A DNA stretch of 64,000 nt from Globodera rostochiensis (GCA_018350325.1 JAEVLN010000018.1:1492185-1556184); one strand, 5' to 3'; positions 47,005-59,749 are shown, counted from the stretch's first letter. Translations and numbers: made by a program. The notes: generated by a model not told the origin, from the letters alone.

Positions 47005-47190
47005 TTTTTATTCCATCGCTTTACCCTTCGCGCAGCACGCGAAATAATGGCGCTCGTCGAGCCCCGGCAGGTTAAATTGAAAGTGCTTTGCGGGACCATG
47101 CTCGCCTAAAGCCTGCCTTTTATACCCGTGGGCAACAAATTACACTCACGCCATCCCTTCAACGACCAACACGTGAAATGCACCTATAAA
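47005..47190 (-). promoter_or_regulatory. LTR-like promoter/poly(A) island, - strand
   Basis: A GC-rich island in AT-rich DNA. On the - strand a TATA box (gggTATAAAAGGCAGGC; 47117-47124 on +) is followed after about 110 bases by an AATAAA (47007-47012). That is the spacing of the TATA, R region and poly(A) signal in LTRs. Direct repeats at 46505-46630 and 47215-47320 flank it, but they do not look like LTR ends. It may be a solo LTR fragment of a BEL/Pao-type element or an ordinary promoter. Confidence 0.35.
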
Positions 47191-47214
47191 AATAGTTCAT
47201 AAAAATATTATCCG

Positions 47215-47320
47215 CTCCAGTTGCTAAATCATGTTTTAAAATTTGATTTATAAATTATTATAACAAAAATAAGAATTTTTAATATTTTTTCAATAATTCT
47301 GGTATTAAACTCGCTGTTTT
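47215..47320. repeat. Local repeat, copy 2
   Basis: Second copy of 46505-46630, shorter by about 15 bases in the middle. Confidence 0.7.
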
Positions 47321-47814
47321 TCCCAAAACTTTATTTAATAGAATCAAATTACTGGGAAAAATTAAATGTTTAATGAAGCGTATTTATTATAAATAAAAGT
47401 TCAAATGAAATTTGAATTTGAACGTATTGCTGTTTTCTGTTAAATATTCAGCTTTACATAGATTTAATAACTTGAAACTATATTTTATACTGACTTTTAT
47501 TTTAAATATTTTCTTTAAATTGTTTTTCAGTCAATTTCATTATTTTATTCAAACATGGTTGTGAATACCAGTGTTTTATATTTTGTTATTATTTTGTCTA
47601 AATGAAAAAAGTTGTTTTATAATTTTAATAGTCAATCGGGTCGTTTTATTTTAGAATTTTTTAATGAATTTTTACTTGAATAATAACAGAATTTTTAATA
47701 ATTTGACTTTTTAAAGCAAAATAACTGGTCCGGGTAATCCCAAGCTATTGCTTCAGCAGTAATAGATTTCTTCATTCACATTAATCGATAACAAAGTTGT
47801 CGTGTTTTTACAAA

Positions 47815-49385
47815 AAATTGTGCTAACATTTAATCATTTTTTAAAACTGTACTCAATGTCGTGGCGTCATTGTAAGTTTATGATGTAAAAAGTTTATAAA
47901 TACATCAAAAGCCGGTAGCGAAGACGAATTTTAGTCCATTGGTAATTTATTAGTGCATACTTTGTTTTGAATTCAAGTTGGTTGCAACTGAAGTTATTTT
48001 AAATTTACAAAGATAATTTTAATGCTGCCTCACAATCATTTTGAAAATTTCACAAAATCCCTAAAATGATTATTTTATTAATTTATTTCTTATATATTTT
48101 GCGTTTATTTAATTTACATTTGACTAAAAATTTAGCTAAAATTATTAGACTTTGAAAATAAAGCGATTTATTTGAACTTCGTTATTTTAAATTTGTTGAT
48201 AAAGTTGAGAATTTAAATAAAAATTGGTTTAATATTAATAAAGGAGATGGTATTAACACAACTTTTTTTGTTCATTTAAACTATTTCGTAGGTTTTATCT
48301 TTCATATTAGTTATAGAAGATTAAGCTAACGTTTAAATTATTTATGTTTGTTTTTTATTTCTTTCTTTGTTTATAATGTTATTTTATTATTTTAACTATT
48401 TTTTTGTTATGTATTTGGTATTTGTTTTATAATTTTCATTGCTTTATGAATTTTTTCATGTATTATTAATGTATCTTTTAGATTACTTTTAATTAAAATA
48501 AACATTTTAATTTTGTTAAAAAATCGTTTTTGAACTTACCTAGTCTTTTTCAATGTCGTTTTCTGTTTGGACTTGTTTTAGTTTTTTTGATATATATTTT
48601 TACAGAAATTATTTATATCTTCGACACTAAATTTTGTTTGGTTTTCTGAACAAGTAAAATAAAAGGCAGGCTGTTGTAAATATCATTTTTCCGGGGAGAA
48701 ACACTGGAGACAGTAGTCCAAGTGGGTCAAATACACTTAGCAGGTGCGCCAGCCACGTTTTTGCTTTTTTGGTATCCAAAGGTTTAAAATTTTCAGATGT
48801 TTATTAGTGTAATGATTTATTTTTTATTTTATTCAGGTATGTTGAGTTAGAGAATTATATTTGATTATGTTTAATTTATTTTAATGACAATTTTAATGTA
48901 AAAGTTGGTAATTATTCGGTATAAAGCCGAAATGTGTGTACTTGCTTTTTGTATGCGATCGGTCTCATTCACACGTGCGTATTTGGGCAATGATAATTGG
49001 GTACAATCACCCAGTTCAGAAGATTTATCATTTCTGACATAAAAGGCTAGACATTAAAAATAAATACTATTTCTTTGCTTTAATAGGAGAGTTTATTAGA
49101 AATACTGGATTCCTTATTTTTACTTCGTCTTTGTTTTATATATTAAAAAATCATCATCATATTTATATATTTTAGTTATGATCAAAATTTACATTTGTTT
49201 TTTCTTACTTTAATACAATTTTTTGGGTTATATAAACACTTCATTGTTTTAAGCGATCCTTTAAATACTAAATTTTGTTTACTTATGTTAAATTTTGTTA
49301 ATATTTTATTTTTTTCTGTTGAATATTTTTGTTTAAATTACTGTGAAATATCTATATGCATAACTCTATCAAACGCTGGTATTAT
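47815..49385 (-). repeat. Duplicated block with BEL/Pao relic, copy 2
   Basis: Collinear with 36480-37990, about 11.3 kb away, same orientation. The segment after the BEL relic differs: 48860-49000 has unique sequence with gcgatcggtctcattcacac. Identity is highest between 48530 and 48790 and between 49010 and 49140. Confidence 0.85.
48537..48795 (-). pseudogene. BEL/Pao pol fragment, frameshifted copy
   Basis: Same sequence as 37125-37390, including the bases for FDPLGLLSPVFLPGKM. One extra T near 48757 and one extra A near 48635 break the frame that is still open in copy 1. This shows the duplicated block was already, or became, non-functional. Confidence 0.75.
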
Positions 49386-50019
49386 ATCATTTAATTTCAT
49401 GCATTCAATACAAATAATTAATTGAATAATATGTTTAGTTGCGTCACCTTCAACATTCACTTTTTTTTTCACTTATCTATTAGAAAAGGCATTCCATGGC
49501 TGCTTAACATATCCAAAAAAACAAATACTTTTTAATTTGGCAATGCATTACTAATTATTGTTTTTAATATACCTTTTGCTAAATTATTCTTTGTTGCAAA
49601 CCTTTTTTGCTTTAATATAAATTTTAAATATAATTTTGTAAGCTAGGTTGATTAATATTTTAGTTTATTCTTGCTAATTAGATATAAACCAAAAAATATA
49701 TTTTAAGATTGATTTATTTACATTAAGAAATTTAACATTCTGCTCTTGTTGGAAACCACTTATTTTATAATACTAAGGATTTTTGATCAGTCACTTTTAA
49801 GCTTTTATTTTAAATTTTGCATCAATCAGAAAAAACTTATAATAATTTTTATTGAGATGATACGTTTAGACGATATGTTTTGACAAACTATTACTCTTAA
49901 ATCCGAAAGCATTACACAAAATTTATTTTGCATTTATAATTTATGTTTTATAGAGCAGTTTTTTCTGGTAAGGACATCATTAAAAATAAATCATTACACA
50001 CTTTTTTAATGTTTGCAAA

Positions 50020-50225
50020 TCAATCACCCAGTTCAGAAGATTTCTCATTTCTGACATAAAAGGCTAGACATTAAAAATAAATACTATTTCTTTGCTTTAA
50101 TAGGAGAGTTAATTAGAAATACTGGATTCCTTATTTTTACTTCGTCTTCGTTTTATATATAAAAAAATCCTCATCAACAAAATTTCTTTACGACTCATTT
50201 GTCAATAAATCTTTTGACTTTGTTT
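50020..50225. repeat. Partial copy of the BEL-block flank
   Basis: 50020-50165 copies 37630-37775 and 49010-49150 (cagttcagaagatttctcat; tactggattccttatttttac). 50180-50225 copies 38398-38455 (tttgtcaataaatcttttga). A composite junction of two pieces that lie apart elsewhere. Confidence 0.75.
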
Positions 50226-50465
50226 TTTTGTGGGTCTTTGTGCTGATGTACTCTCTGTAATAAATTTTCACAAATAATCTCATTTACCAACTTTGTGGTT
50301 CGCCATTTTTATTATTTCTCCGATATTTGCTTTTTATAATAAGTGGAATCTGATATCACTTTTCTTTTATTGTTGTCGATTTCGTCTTCTTTAATCCGAA
50401 TGGTGAATGTGGCAGCGTGTTTTTAGACATCCTCGAGTGGGATTTAATTTTTATGTTCCCAGTGA
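50185..50465 (-). pseudogene. Decayed coding-like sequence
   Basis: The - strand keeps one frame for about 90 codons with three TAA stops: HAATFTIRIKEDEIDNNKRK; VISDSTYYKKQISEK; WRTTKLVNEIICENLLQRVH; ends at TGA. The composition is convincing but no family is recognised. Adjacent to BEL-derived repeats, so plausibly from the same element. Confidence 0.3.
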
Positions 50466-51054
50466 TCTTTTAGGATTCCGTTTTATGTATTTTCAAATTA
50501 ATTCATTAATAATTAATAATGTTTACATCTGTTTAATAATTCATGTTTTAATTGTAAATGTTTTGGCTTTAAATTGATATAATTTATTTTCTTACAACTG
50601 ATTAAATTACTTTTACGAATTATAATTTTACGAGATAAAATCTTTTTTCATCATTTTGGATAAAGATCGAGGTTTTTGATCAAAAATACGGCGGTGTAAC
50701 AATTCTCAGTTAAAAATATTTTATTCCATTAATAATTTGATTAAGTTTTCATCAATGCTAGGAATCCCCCCAATGCCACGCCGACAGTTTTGATGTAAGC
50801 ATTGCTTTCAACGTACGAACATATTTTTAAGAATATTATTGTCTAAATATGTTTTATATTGGTTGGAATCTTTATTTTAACTTTAGATTTATTATTTATT
50901 TACAATTATCGCAATAGTTCAATCTTTGTGGCCATGGAAGTTTGTTTACTTTTTTTGGTTCTTGTTGCAGTCAAATGCACTGTGAAGGGTCTTTAAAGCA
51001 TAATGGGTCTTTAAGCAAGATTTTATGTAAATAATTACGCATTGGCTTTTTTAT

Positions 51055-51465
51055 ATGTAGAAATTTTGTTATAATATTAGTAAAGGCGTCCACTTTTAAG
51101 AATTTTATTTGGGCATGTAATAAGTTTTGCAATCATTATTTTATATTTCCTTCACATTCTTTGCTTTAACTGGATTTTAATTAAATTATCTCATTATATA
51201 TACAAGGTTATTTTGTTTGTTTAGAGATTCTTGATAAACATTGAATTTAATTGTAAACTATTTATTTTATAATAAAATGTTATTGTTGACAAAAGTAAAA
51301 CCAAAGAATAAATATGAAAAGGATTGCTTAAAAAATAATTTAATTGCAATCGTTTATTGGAAGCACGACAACCGCAAACACAAACGTAAGATCCGGGAAT
51401 GTTTGTGCGGTTGAAATTGATTAGCATCACGAATGGCTTTCAAAAAATATTATTTGAATAACAAC
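51055..51465. repeat. Composite of two dispersed repeats
   Basis: 51060-51215 copies 29100-29245; 51275-51465 copies 26610-26805. The order here joins two repeats that are 2.5 kb apart in their other location. Confidence 0.75.
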
Positions 51466-51539
51466 GGTTTTTTGTCACATTTTTTTCGTTCATTTTTATT
51501 CTATTTTATTTGACTCTTAGATTTTATAAATGTTATAAA

Positions 51540-51660
51540 CAGGGATGGTACTTTTAGGTAAGAAAAATTGGAAAATAGGTACCTAAATAGGTGAGAAAAA
51601 ATGCAAAATGTTCTTCGTGCTGGTCGCGACAACACCTTACACCTAATTTGGTTTTTTCCC
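51540..51660. mobile_element. End of a cagggatgg-type hAT element
   Basis: Begins cagggatggtacttttaggt and continues aagaaaaattggaaaatagg, matching the 58623/58800 copy and the inverse of 34600-34664. No opposite end or TSD found. Confidence 0.55.
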
Positions 51661-52595
51661 AATTATTAATATTTAGGCAGGGCGTTAAGAGGGTTTCCTA
51701 CATGGTTTTTTTCAATTCCATTAAAAAGTGTAATAACTAGGGGTTTAATAGCTTCTGAAAACATAAGAACTTTTTCTTTAATTTCTGTAAATGTTTGTTG
51801 AATATTCTTAAATTCGGTTTGATCAGCTTTTTTAAATCTGTTAAATATTATTTTTACATAATTTTCTTGATAATTTGATAGCTTTGCAAATTTGTCCCAA
51901 AATTTTTTGGTTTTTATAAAGTATAATTTTTTATATTAATCAGTAGCGTTAGGACTAGTGTTAATAAATCAGAATAGCTAATTGTTTTTCAAGATAGGTT
52001 CGCAATTTATTTATCTTTTTAATTTAAAGTTTTTTTACATAAACTTAAATTATTTAGCAGATATTACGCCGCAAAAAAAGGCCATCCTGCAATGGCGCAT
52101 GCGGTCATGCACCGTGGACAAAATACTGGCTTGAATATACAAATTTTTTTTAGAACTTGTTATTTGTAAGTATTGACTTTATTATATATAATTTTTTGAA
52201 GAAATTATTATTTTATTATTTATTTTTTATATAAATTTATTTTTAAATATTTACTCTGCTTAAGGCTACAAAGCCTGCCGCAAGAACTTCGGTGATATTG
52301 TATGCTGCCATAAGCGATTAATTTAAATAAAAATTGCTTTGATATTAATGTGCGGATCAAAAAGGAAAGGAGATGTATTAATACTACTTTTTGTGCATTT
52401 TAAACAAATTATTTCGTTCAAGCTAACATTTAAATTTATTAATGCTTGTTTTTTATTTCTTTCTTTGTAATGTTTTTTAATTATTATTTTAACTATTTTT
52501 TTTATTTTGTATTATGTATTTGTTTTATAATTTTCATTGTTTGATGAATTGTGTCATGTATTATTAATGTATCTTTAGATTAATTTAATTAAAAT

Positions 52596-52725
52596 GACCA
52601 TACAGCTGGAGTGTACCGGGTTTCGACAGCCCCCACAGACAAACAAATGTGTGGCTAGTCTTAATCATCTGATACAAAGGGTACATTGGTTGCACGCGCG
52701 GGACAACGTAACAAGACGCTTTATA
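52596..52725. mobile_element. GC-richer insertion in the BEL-block copy
   Basis: Where the duplicated block continues at 48.5 and 37.1 kb, this copy breaks at aattaaaatga and resumes near 52725 with the block's 37775-type sequence. Between are about 130 GC-richer bases (gtgtaccgggtttcgacagc; gcacgcgcgggacaacgtaa). They have no ORF and no repeat partner in the window. It could be a distinct short element or the filler of a deletion. Confidence 0.35.
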
Positions 52726-52729
52726 TAAA

Positions 52730-52935
52730 TTTGTAATTATGATAAAATTTAAATTTATTTTTTCTTACTTTAATGCAATATTTGCGTTATATAAACACGC
52801 CGCATTGTTTAAGCGCTCCTTTAAATATTAAATTTATGCTAAATTTTGTTAATATTATTTCTTTCTGTTGAATTTGTTCAAATTACTTTGAAATATCTAT
52901 ATGTATATCTCTATCAAACGCTGGTATTATAAAAT
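52730..52935. repeat. Partial copy of the BEL-block flank
   Basis: Copies 37780-37990 and 49175-49390 (gcgttatataaacacgc; tctatcaaacgctggtatta), more diverged than those two from one another. Confidence 0.7.
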
Positions 52936-53224
52936 TTAATGTAAGCGTGAAGGAACTGAAAAGCGCTGTATGGAGGCGGCGGGTCTAAATAACTCTATTT
53001 ATTTAGAAAAAATTGAAAGTGTAAGGGGGGATGGAAAGTATAAATGTTTATTTTTATTAGAATTGGGGGTTATTTTTCGTGAAATTTTTTTAAAATATTA
53101 TCAAAAATACCAAAAAAAGGCGCGTCCTCCAGATCCAGTTTATTTATTTATTCGATTATTACCAAGCAAATTTTCATATAGTTGTAAAAGTTTTGTTCCA
53201 ATTATTTTAAATTATGCAGATAAC

Positions 53225-54135
53225 TGTTGATCTCTTAATGGCATCGTTGATTAACTAAAATTTTGTTGTTATGTGATTTTTTAATTTAAAATTAATATTA
53301 AATACTTAAGAGTTGTCATAAGTTTTACCCACTTTATTTGTCGTAAAAAAATCAATAAAAATTCAATACTCAATGGGTCGTTCGTTTTTTTTTATTATTG
53401 ATTGCTGCGTTTTTTCATTTCAATCAACATTTGATCGTTTACATGTTAAAAAGTAAAGTATTTATTACATTTATTCGCATAGATAATAAATCTTGTATAG
53501 GCAAACTTTTTTGCCGCCTAATACAAAATTACTTTACGAGTGTGTCTTTTTCATGTTGCCTTGATGAACTATGAGGTAATTGTTAATTAAAATAGCATTA
53601 TTTTTAATAAGAAATATAGAAATCTTATCGAGAATTTTATTGTTTTACTTTTGCGTCAATAATATCATTGAATGGATATCGAGAATAAATAGTGAGAAAA
53701 TTTTATTTGAGAATATAATGAGTATGATTTATGTTTTTATTTTGTGGGTTTTGTGTAATTTATTAAACCAAAAATTGCTTTGTGAAAGTTGTAGAATGGG
53801 TCCAATCTTAAGATTGAAGAATTTCTTATAAGTTTTATTTTCTTGTTTATTTTTCATTATTTAATTTAACTTTAAATGTTCGCTTCGCGAAGGATAAAAT
53901 TTTCCACAGTTAGATTTTATGGGTCAAAAGTTTCATTAGAGGAGAGAGAAAGTTCACTCTCCTCTTTTTCTTCATTTTCATTCCGATCCACCAGATTGGT
54001 GGTGGCTTACTATTATAAGTTATAATACTTATTCAATTTTAATACCCGAATAGTTTTATAATTTTATCGTTCTTGTGTATTTTTATATGATTAGACAACA
54101 TTTGGTTATTATATAGTTATTAAGTGCAAAACAAT
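53225..54135. repeat. Three-copy unit, copy 3
   Basis: Most diverged copy of the 38.7/40.0 kb unit, with the longest extent on the left (53470-53545 matches 38805-38885: catagataataaatcttgta; ttttgccgcctaatacaaaa). The + frame LLNQKLLxxSCRM is still open. Confidence 0.75.
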
Positions 54136-54327
54136 TAAGGTGGTAAGTATACTTCGGCTCCGCGGACCTTTCACATTCCTAATAGCTTCAAAAAAATTCC
54201 CATATTAAAATGTTTTGTATGCAAATCTCTTAACAAAATGAGTAAATCCAAAATTTGCCTATCAGCACCGACGACCCCTCTCCACAGATTCTCAAAGAAA
54301 TTGTATTTTGAAAAAGTACCGATTAGG

Positions 54328-54415
54328 GATGGGTGGAATTACGGCTTAAAAGCTCACATAATCCGATGAATATTGGGCCCAGTTTTTTAAATATTCATTT
54401 TAATTTCGCTAAAAA
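54328..54415. mobile_element. hAT-like end fragment
   Basis: tagggatgggtggaattacg followed by the block shared with 21465-21540. A TAGGG/CAGGG start plus recurrence suggests a third hAT-type family. No opposite end seen. Confidence 0.35.
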
Positions 54416-54529
54416 TAGTAATTTTTTTAAAACTTTAGTTTCACCTTTTGAAAATATAAATTATCTTTATTGCCCAAGAAAAGGGGTAAAATGGGGGAAC
54501 CGCCCAATTTTATTGAATTAATTATTAAC

Positions 54530-57230
54530 TAACGACTTTGGCAATTTTAATTTATGCTAAATTATTATTAATATTTATTGCATGGAATCAACGGTTTCCA
54601 ACCATGCAATAACATTCAGCAAGGGGTTAAGAAAATTGCGGGTAAAAGGATGGGCGCTCAAACAAGCCCCGTGTGAAACTAAGTTTTTAAATTATTGATA
54701 GATTAGATTAAAATTGATTATTTATATATGTTATTTTAATCTTTCTCAAATATAAAAATATCACATTTTTTGTTGACACTCTCAAATTAGCAGTTATAAA
54801 CTCTTTTCATGATTTCATTTGTTAAAAGTCAGTACTTTTTTTATATTCATGCAAGCAACAAAGCCCGCATAAATTACACGCAACGGCACATCTACGTAGT
54901 TGGTTGCCGCTTATTGTTTTTTCCATTTTAGGGGTTTGTCTTTATTAGCTTCCTAGAATGTGGACGATTCGAGTATAGAAGCAAAATCTTCTTTTGGAAT
55001 TATTTTGTTATAACTTTATTAGTTAAAAAAAGTATTTATATCATATTGTTGGAAATTTATTTAATTTATTCGTTTTAATTAAACTTTTTATCTGCTAAAT
55101 TTGATGATGTCTGCTAATGCTTTGCTTTCAGCAAAATAATTAATTTAAATTAAATATATTTATTTTAATAAATTTCATATTTATTTGGTTACAAATATTT
55201 GATTCAGATTCTCCATTATCGTTTGTCGATTAAAATGCTCGATTTATGATATAACAATGTTGGTTCAATTAAATAAATTATTTAAGCAATTTATAATTAG
55301 TCACATCTATAATTATTTTTGCATTAGAATATTAATCATAATCTCAGATAGACAAAGCAACCTCTACGAGTTTTGTTTTTAACAAAGAAAAATAAATTAC
55401 AAAATGTCACCATGTGTGCCTTTATGTTGGCCTACATGGTTGCAAAAATTTCTTACATTGTTTGAGAGGCTTGATTTCAATTAGAATCTTTTTTTTTATT
55501 TGCTTTGCATTTTGCACAACACTTTTCTTGCTTGTTTACTTGTGTTAGAAAAGGTATCAATGGAAGCGCACCTTTCAAGATTATTTTTTATTGCAATTTT
55601 ACTGATTAACAGAAATTCAGCAGTTTGTGACTTAAATGTGCGGATCTGATTGGATTTTGATTAAACTATGTTTAAACCTGTCTAAAGACCTCTTGCATAA
55701 ATCTCTAATGTTATTTTAATTTGATTGACAAACGGTTGTCCGGATCTTATAAAGTAAGATAAATTATAAATTAATTTTATCATTACGAACATTATTAATT
55801 TTATACCGCTTGCAACTAAAATTATTTTTAAGCTAACTCTATAATAAAATTAAATTAATAATGCTTTTGTTTATTTTATTATTTATTATGTATTTATTTC
55901 TTGGAGCAACAATTTTTTAGCAAATTAAAAATTTGAAAATTCAATTTAGTATTTATGTTAAAACATGGAGGTTGTCTCACTGGTTGTAAAAGATGTAGTT
56001 TATTTTTCATATAATAATTTATATTTGCTTACAACTATTTTTGTTAAACTCGTAGTGAGCCACCAAAGTTTCAGATTCAATGATAAGTTGGCACAAAATT
56101 CTGTAAAGTAGACGCTAATTATTTAATGTGCTTAATATTTTGAATTAAACTTCTCGTCTTCTTAGATTATAACATTAATTAAGATCTTTTGGATTTCTAC
56201 CATTTAGATGAGGTTCATATGCAAGCGTGTATTTACAATATTTAACAAATTTTCTCCATTAGCTCGTTTGGGCAGAAATTCATTTATATATATAACCGCT
56301 TTTTGCAAAAATACTGTAAATATAATTTATTCATTTTTCACTATTTTTCTATAGCTATGAACACTCAATTTCTTTTTTATTTCAAAGAGCTTTATAGGTT
56401 TATATCAAAATAAAGGTAATATATATATATATTCAGTTATTTGTCATAAAGCAGCAAATTTTTTTATGTTCCTTTAAATGCTCTGTGCCAAGTGAAATAA
56501 ACAGAAGCGAATAAGAATTTATTCAAATAGGTATTTGTTTTTTTGTATTTTGCTAGAAATTATTATCATTTTTTTGCATAATTTATTTCAAATTGTACTA
56601 TTGATTTTTTAATTTTGCATGCTGTTATATCATACTAATTTTCTGATAAATTTTAGTTTTTAAAATTGTTCAATGATTCGAGCTCTACATTTTTTTATGA
56701 AGTTTGGTAGTGTTGTGTTCAATACTATTCTTATTTTATCTTGCTATGCAGTTATTTGTTTTGTGTTTTGCAAGAAATTGCTATCGTTTTGATTATTTTT
56801 CACATTTGCGGAACAAATTTAAAACATTTTGAATTTAAGGATAATTTCATTCATAAAACTATTATTTATTAAAGTTTACATTAAGTAAATATTCAAATCT
56901 TTTCACTACCGATTTTTTTTAGCATTAAACGCTATTTTAAAGTTTGTTTTTGTTGAAATTTGCAAATAAATTTCAAAATGCTTTAATTTTTTGTTAAAAT
57001 TTTTAAAAGCATTAAATAACATATTATCAGGGTTCCCCTCCCCCATCGGTTAATGCCTAATTGGTAGTTTATTATTCGGATCTGAACCACTCCTATATCG
57101 AATTTGAATAAATTGTCGATTTGAGAGAACTAAAAAAACAATTATTCTGAAAAACAGAAACCAAAAAAAAATTACATAAAAATTACAGCTTTTTTTTGCT
57201 AAAAGTCAATAAGTATAAGACAATAAATTC
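54530..57230. other. AT-rich non-coding stretch
   Basis: No ORF, repeat copy or element end is recognised over 2.7 kb apart from short GC-richer words near 54650 and 54880 and an (AT)n run near 56422-56434. Confidence 0.5.
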
Positions 57231-57234
57231 GTGT

Positions 57235-59385
57235 AATTTTAGATGGCCTAACGAAGAAACGGTAAAACCGATTTCGGATCGTGTACCTTTTTGGATCATT
57301 TTGGAATGGATGCCAACTTTATATTTGATGTAAAAATGAATGAATGATGAATGGGTGTGTTTGGGCAGAAAAGTCAGTGCTCCGGCCGGGCAATCGAAGG
57401 ATGAGAACAAAAACATGGTGAGAGCAGAGATACAGGGAGAAGAGAAAGAAAAAGGGTGAGAGCAGAGAAAGAAAGAAAAGAAAGCAATATGATGAGAGCA
57501 AAGAGAGCGAGAGAAGAGAACGCATATAAAAGTTCAGAGTAGAGAAAGAGGGAGCATATAACCAAAAACGACGAAAGCAGAGAAATAGAAAAAAGAAAGC
57601 AAAAAGTTGAGCAGAGAAATAGGGAGAAGAGAAAGCAAAATAAAGCTGTGGGCAGAGAAAGAAATGACAGTGCAGAGAAGGGGGGGGGGGGAGGAAACAA
57701 GGGAAAACAAAAAGATGCAGAGAAAGCGGGGGAAAAGAAAGCAGAAAAGTTGAGATCAGAAAAAAATGACGTGAGCAGTGAAAGAAAAGCAAAATAATAT
57801 TGGGAAAAGACATTGGAATGAATAGTTCAATCAGTTCCGAAATTTATTAAATTTCTCATCGATTCATTCTTTTTGCAAAACATTTCCACAAAGTTTTTGA
57901 ATGTTTTGTTGTAATCAGATTTATTACATTGTTTTCAACGCTTTTCAATGCTTCAATCATATTTTTTCCATTTTAAAATTGATTTATTTATCTATCTAAA
58001 ATGACGTTAAACAGAAATGAAATGGAAAAGAATGATCTTAATTGGACAACAAACTTTCAGACAGTTAAGTAAATCAAAAAGAAATTTTCAAAAGGGAGCG
58101 AAAATTTTTGAGCAATTTTTTAGAAGCTCAACTTTAAGTTAACCTGATATAGAGCAGGCCTCGTTATCTGCTGCTATAACAGCTTTTAGTGTTTTTTGAA
58201 AGGCTAATGCAGTTTTTTTTCGAAATACTGCTTTGCTGCTTTTTTGGGGTTTTAAGAGCTTTGTGGACTGTTTCCCGATTTGTGATTTTTTGGAAAATTA
58301 ATCAAAAATGTAAGCAAAGGCTCATAAAATTGAATATTTGACATAATGTTACTTAAAAATGGAACACTTAATGTTTAAATTTTATGAGCTGACGAATTCC
58401 TAATAAATGTTCAGATTCGTGCGTTAGGCTCAATGTAGAGGCGATTGGTATATGATTTAGATGATTTGAAGTCTGGATTATTTTTTCTTTAAAATTGCAT
58501 TTTTTTATCGATGGTTTAAAAGCGATTCACAAGTGAAAACGGACGATTATGCGATAAAATAAAATTGACGTATTAAGATGCCAAGGAAAAAGGAGCCTAT
58601 TTAAAAAATGGTTATTAATAATCAGGGATGGGATTTTTAGGCTCGAAAATCTCGAAATAGGCTCCTAGGCTCCAAAAATGCCAAAATAGGCTCCAAACCC
58701 CAGGTTCATAAGCAAAAATAGGCTCGAAAAAAAAATGTGTAAAAATAACAAAAATGGCTTAAAACATTGTTTTTTTACATGTGAAAATTACCAATCCGTA
58801 AGGCTGCTACTTTTAGGCAAGAAAAATTGTAAAAAGGCGCCTAAATGAGCAAGAAAATTATGCCTATGCACCAGGCTTATTATGCCAATGATGATTAACC
58901 ATTGCTTACGAATTGTAAAAATAAGCATTATGACAATTCTTTTATACAAAGTGAATGTGCATTTCTATATTCTATGAAGGAAAAATTCGAATTTTATTGT
59001 ATTTTTTATGAAAGCCTCGTTAAACGACGAAATTTCCGACTAAAACATGTTTTTCGTGCTTAACTCGCCAAAACAAAGCTGCAGCAAAAATAGACAAAAA
59101 CCTAAAAATCCCATTCATGTTAATATATTTTGACTTTTTTCTCTGCTCTCCACTTTTTTGCTTTCTCTTCCCCCTCCTTTCAGTATTTCTTTTTTTCTCT
59201 TTTTCTCTGCTCTCACTACACGGAGCACTGACCTTTTCCGCCCAAACACAGTCATTCTCATTCATTCATTTTTACATCGAATATGAAGTTGACGTCCATT
59301 CCAATATTAACCAAAAAAGGCACACAAACCGAAATCAAAGTGTAATTTTACCCTTTTTTCCGTCAAGGCATCTAAATTTATAACT
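57235..59385. mobile_element. Foldback element with long inverted arms, about 2.15 kb
   Basis: The left arm (57235-57405: cgtgtaattttagatggcct; ttggaatggatgccaacttt; aatgaatg; gggtgtgtttgggcag) is the inverted partner of the right arm (59225-59385: ttttccgcccaaacacagtc; cattcatttttacatcga; gttgacgtccattccaa; aggcatctaaattta). Inside each arm lies a repeat tract, purine on the left (57410-57800, units like agcagagaaagaaagaaaag, with G12 at 57680-57691) and pyrimidine on the right (59130-59225). This is the layout of foldback/long-TIR elements. The 1.3-kb centre has no transposase and contains a hAT-type end at 58623. The ORFs at 57183-57813 and 59020-59383 are translations of the arms. Two nearby separate elements in opposite orientation are the alternative. 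Confidence 0.6.
58623..58875. mobile_element. Degraded hAT MITE inside the foldback element
   Basis: Starts cagggatgggatttttaggc and contains repeated aataggctc phrases. A second inner-end-like block, gctgctacttttaggcaaga, lies at 58803 in the same orientation, so two partial copies may be adjacent. No catccctg end or TSD found. Confidence 0.5.
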
Positions 59386-59559
59386 AATTAATTCGACTGT
59401 TACTTATTTCTAATTTAGCAAAAATAATTTTGTTAATGTCTCTTAACCCTGGGAATTGGTAGTTTTATTTCAATAAAGCAAGAATATATTCAATTTTGGG
59501 CAATCCTCAGGAATTGCGGTCCCGACAAAAAAATAAGTTTAAAATTCTGAATGTATGTT

Positions 59560-59700
59560 TTTTAAGGTGAAAATGAATTTCATTTTTTGGCGAATGTTTA
59601 GACAATTTTTATTTTTTTAACAAACTCCCATAAAAGCCATCATTAGGGGGTGTATTTTTTTGTTTTAACAACCAAAACTGGGACCAAGTGGTCTCTCTTT
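59560..59700. mobile_element. hAT-like relic related to 12.74-12.87 kb
   Basis: ttcattttttggcgaatgtt, then aacaaactcccataaaagcc, catcattagggggtgtattt and acaaccaaaactgggacc match 12755-12875. The GC-rich terminal repeats that follow at 12.9 kb are lost here. Confidence 0.6.
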
Positions 59701-59749
59701 TAGGTTAGACGGTTTCCGATTTTTAATTTTGTATAATATTTATTAGTTT

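Noticed and set aside
57183..57813. ORFs of 77-164 codons on the - strand rich in F, L, S and C, looking like membrane proteins.
   Set aside because: They translate the pyrimidine strand of the foldback arm; hydrophobicity comes from TTC/CTC/TCT repeats.
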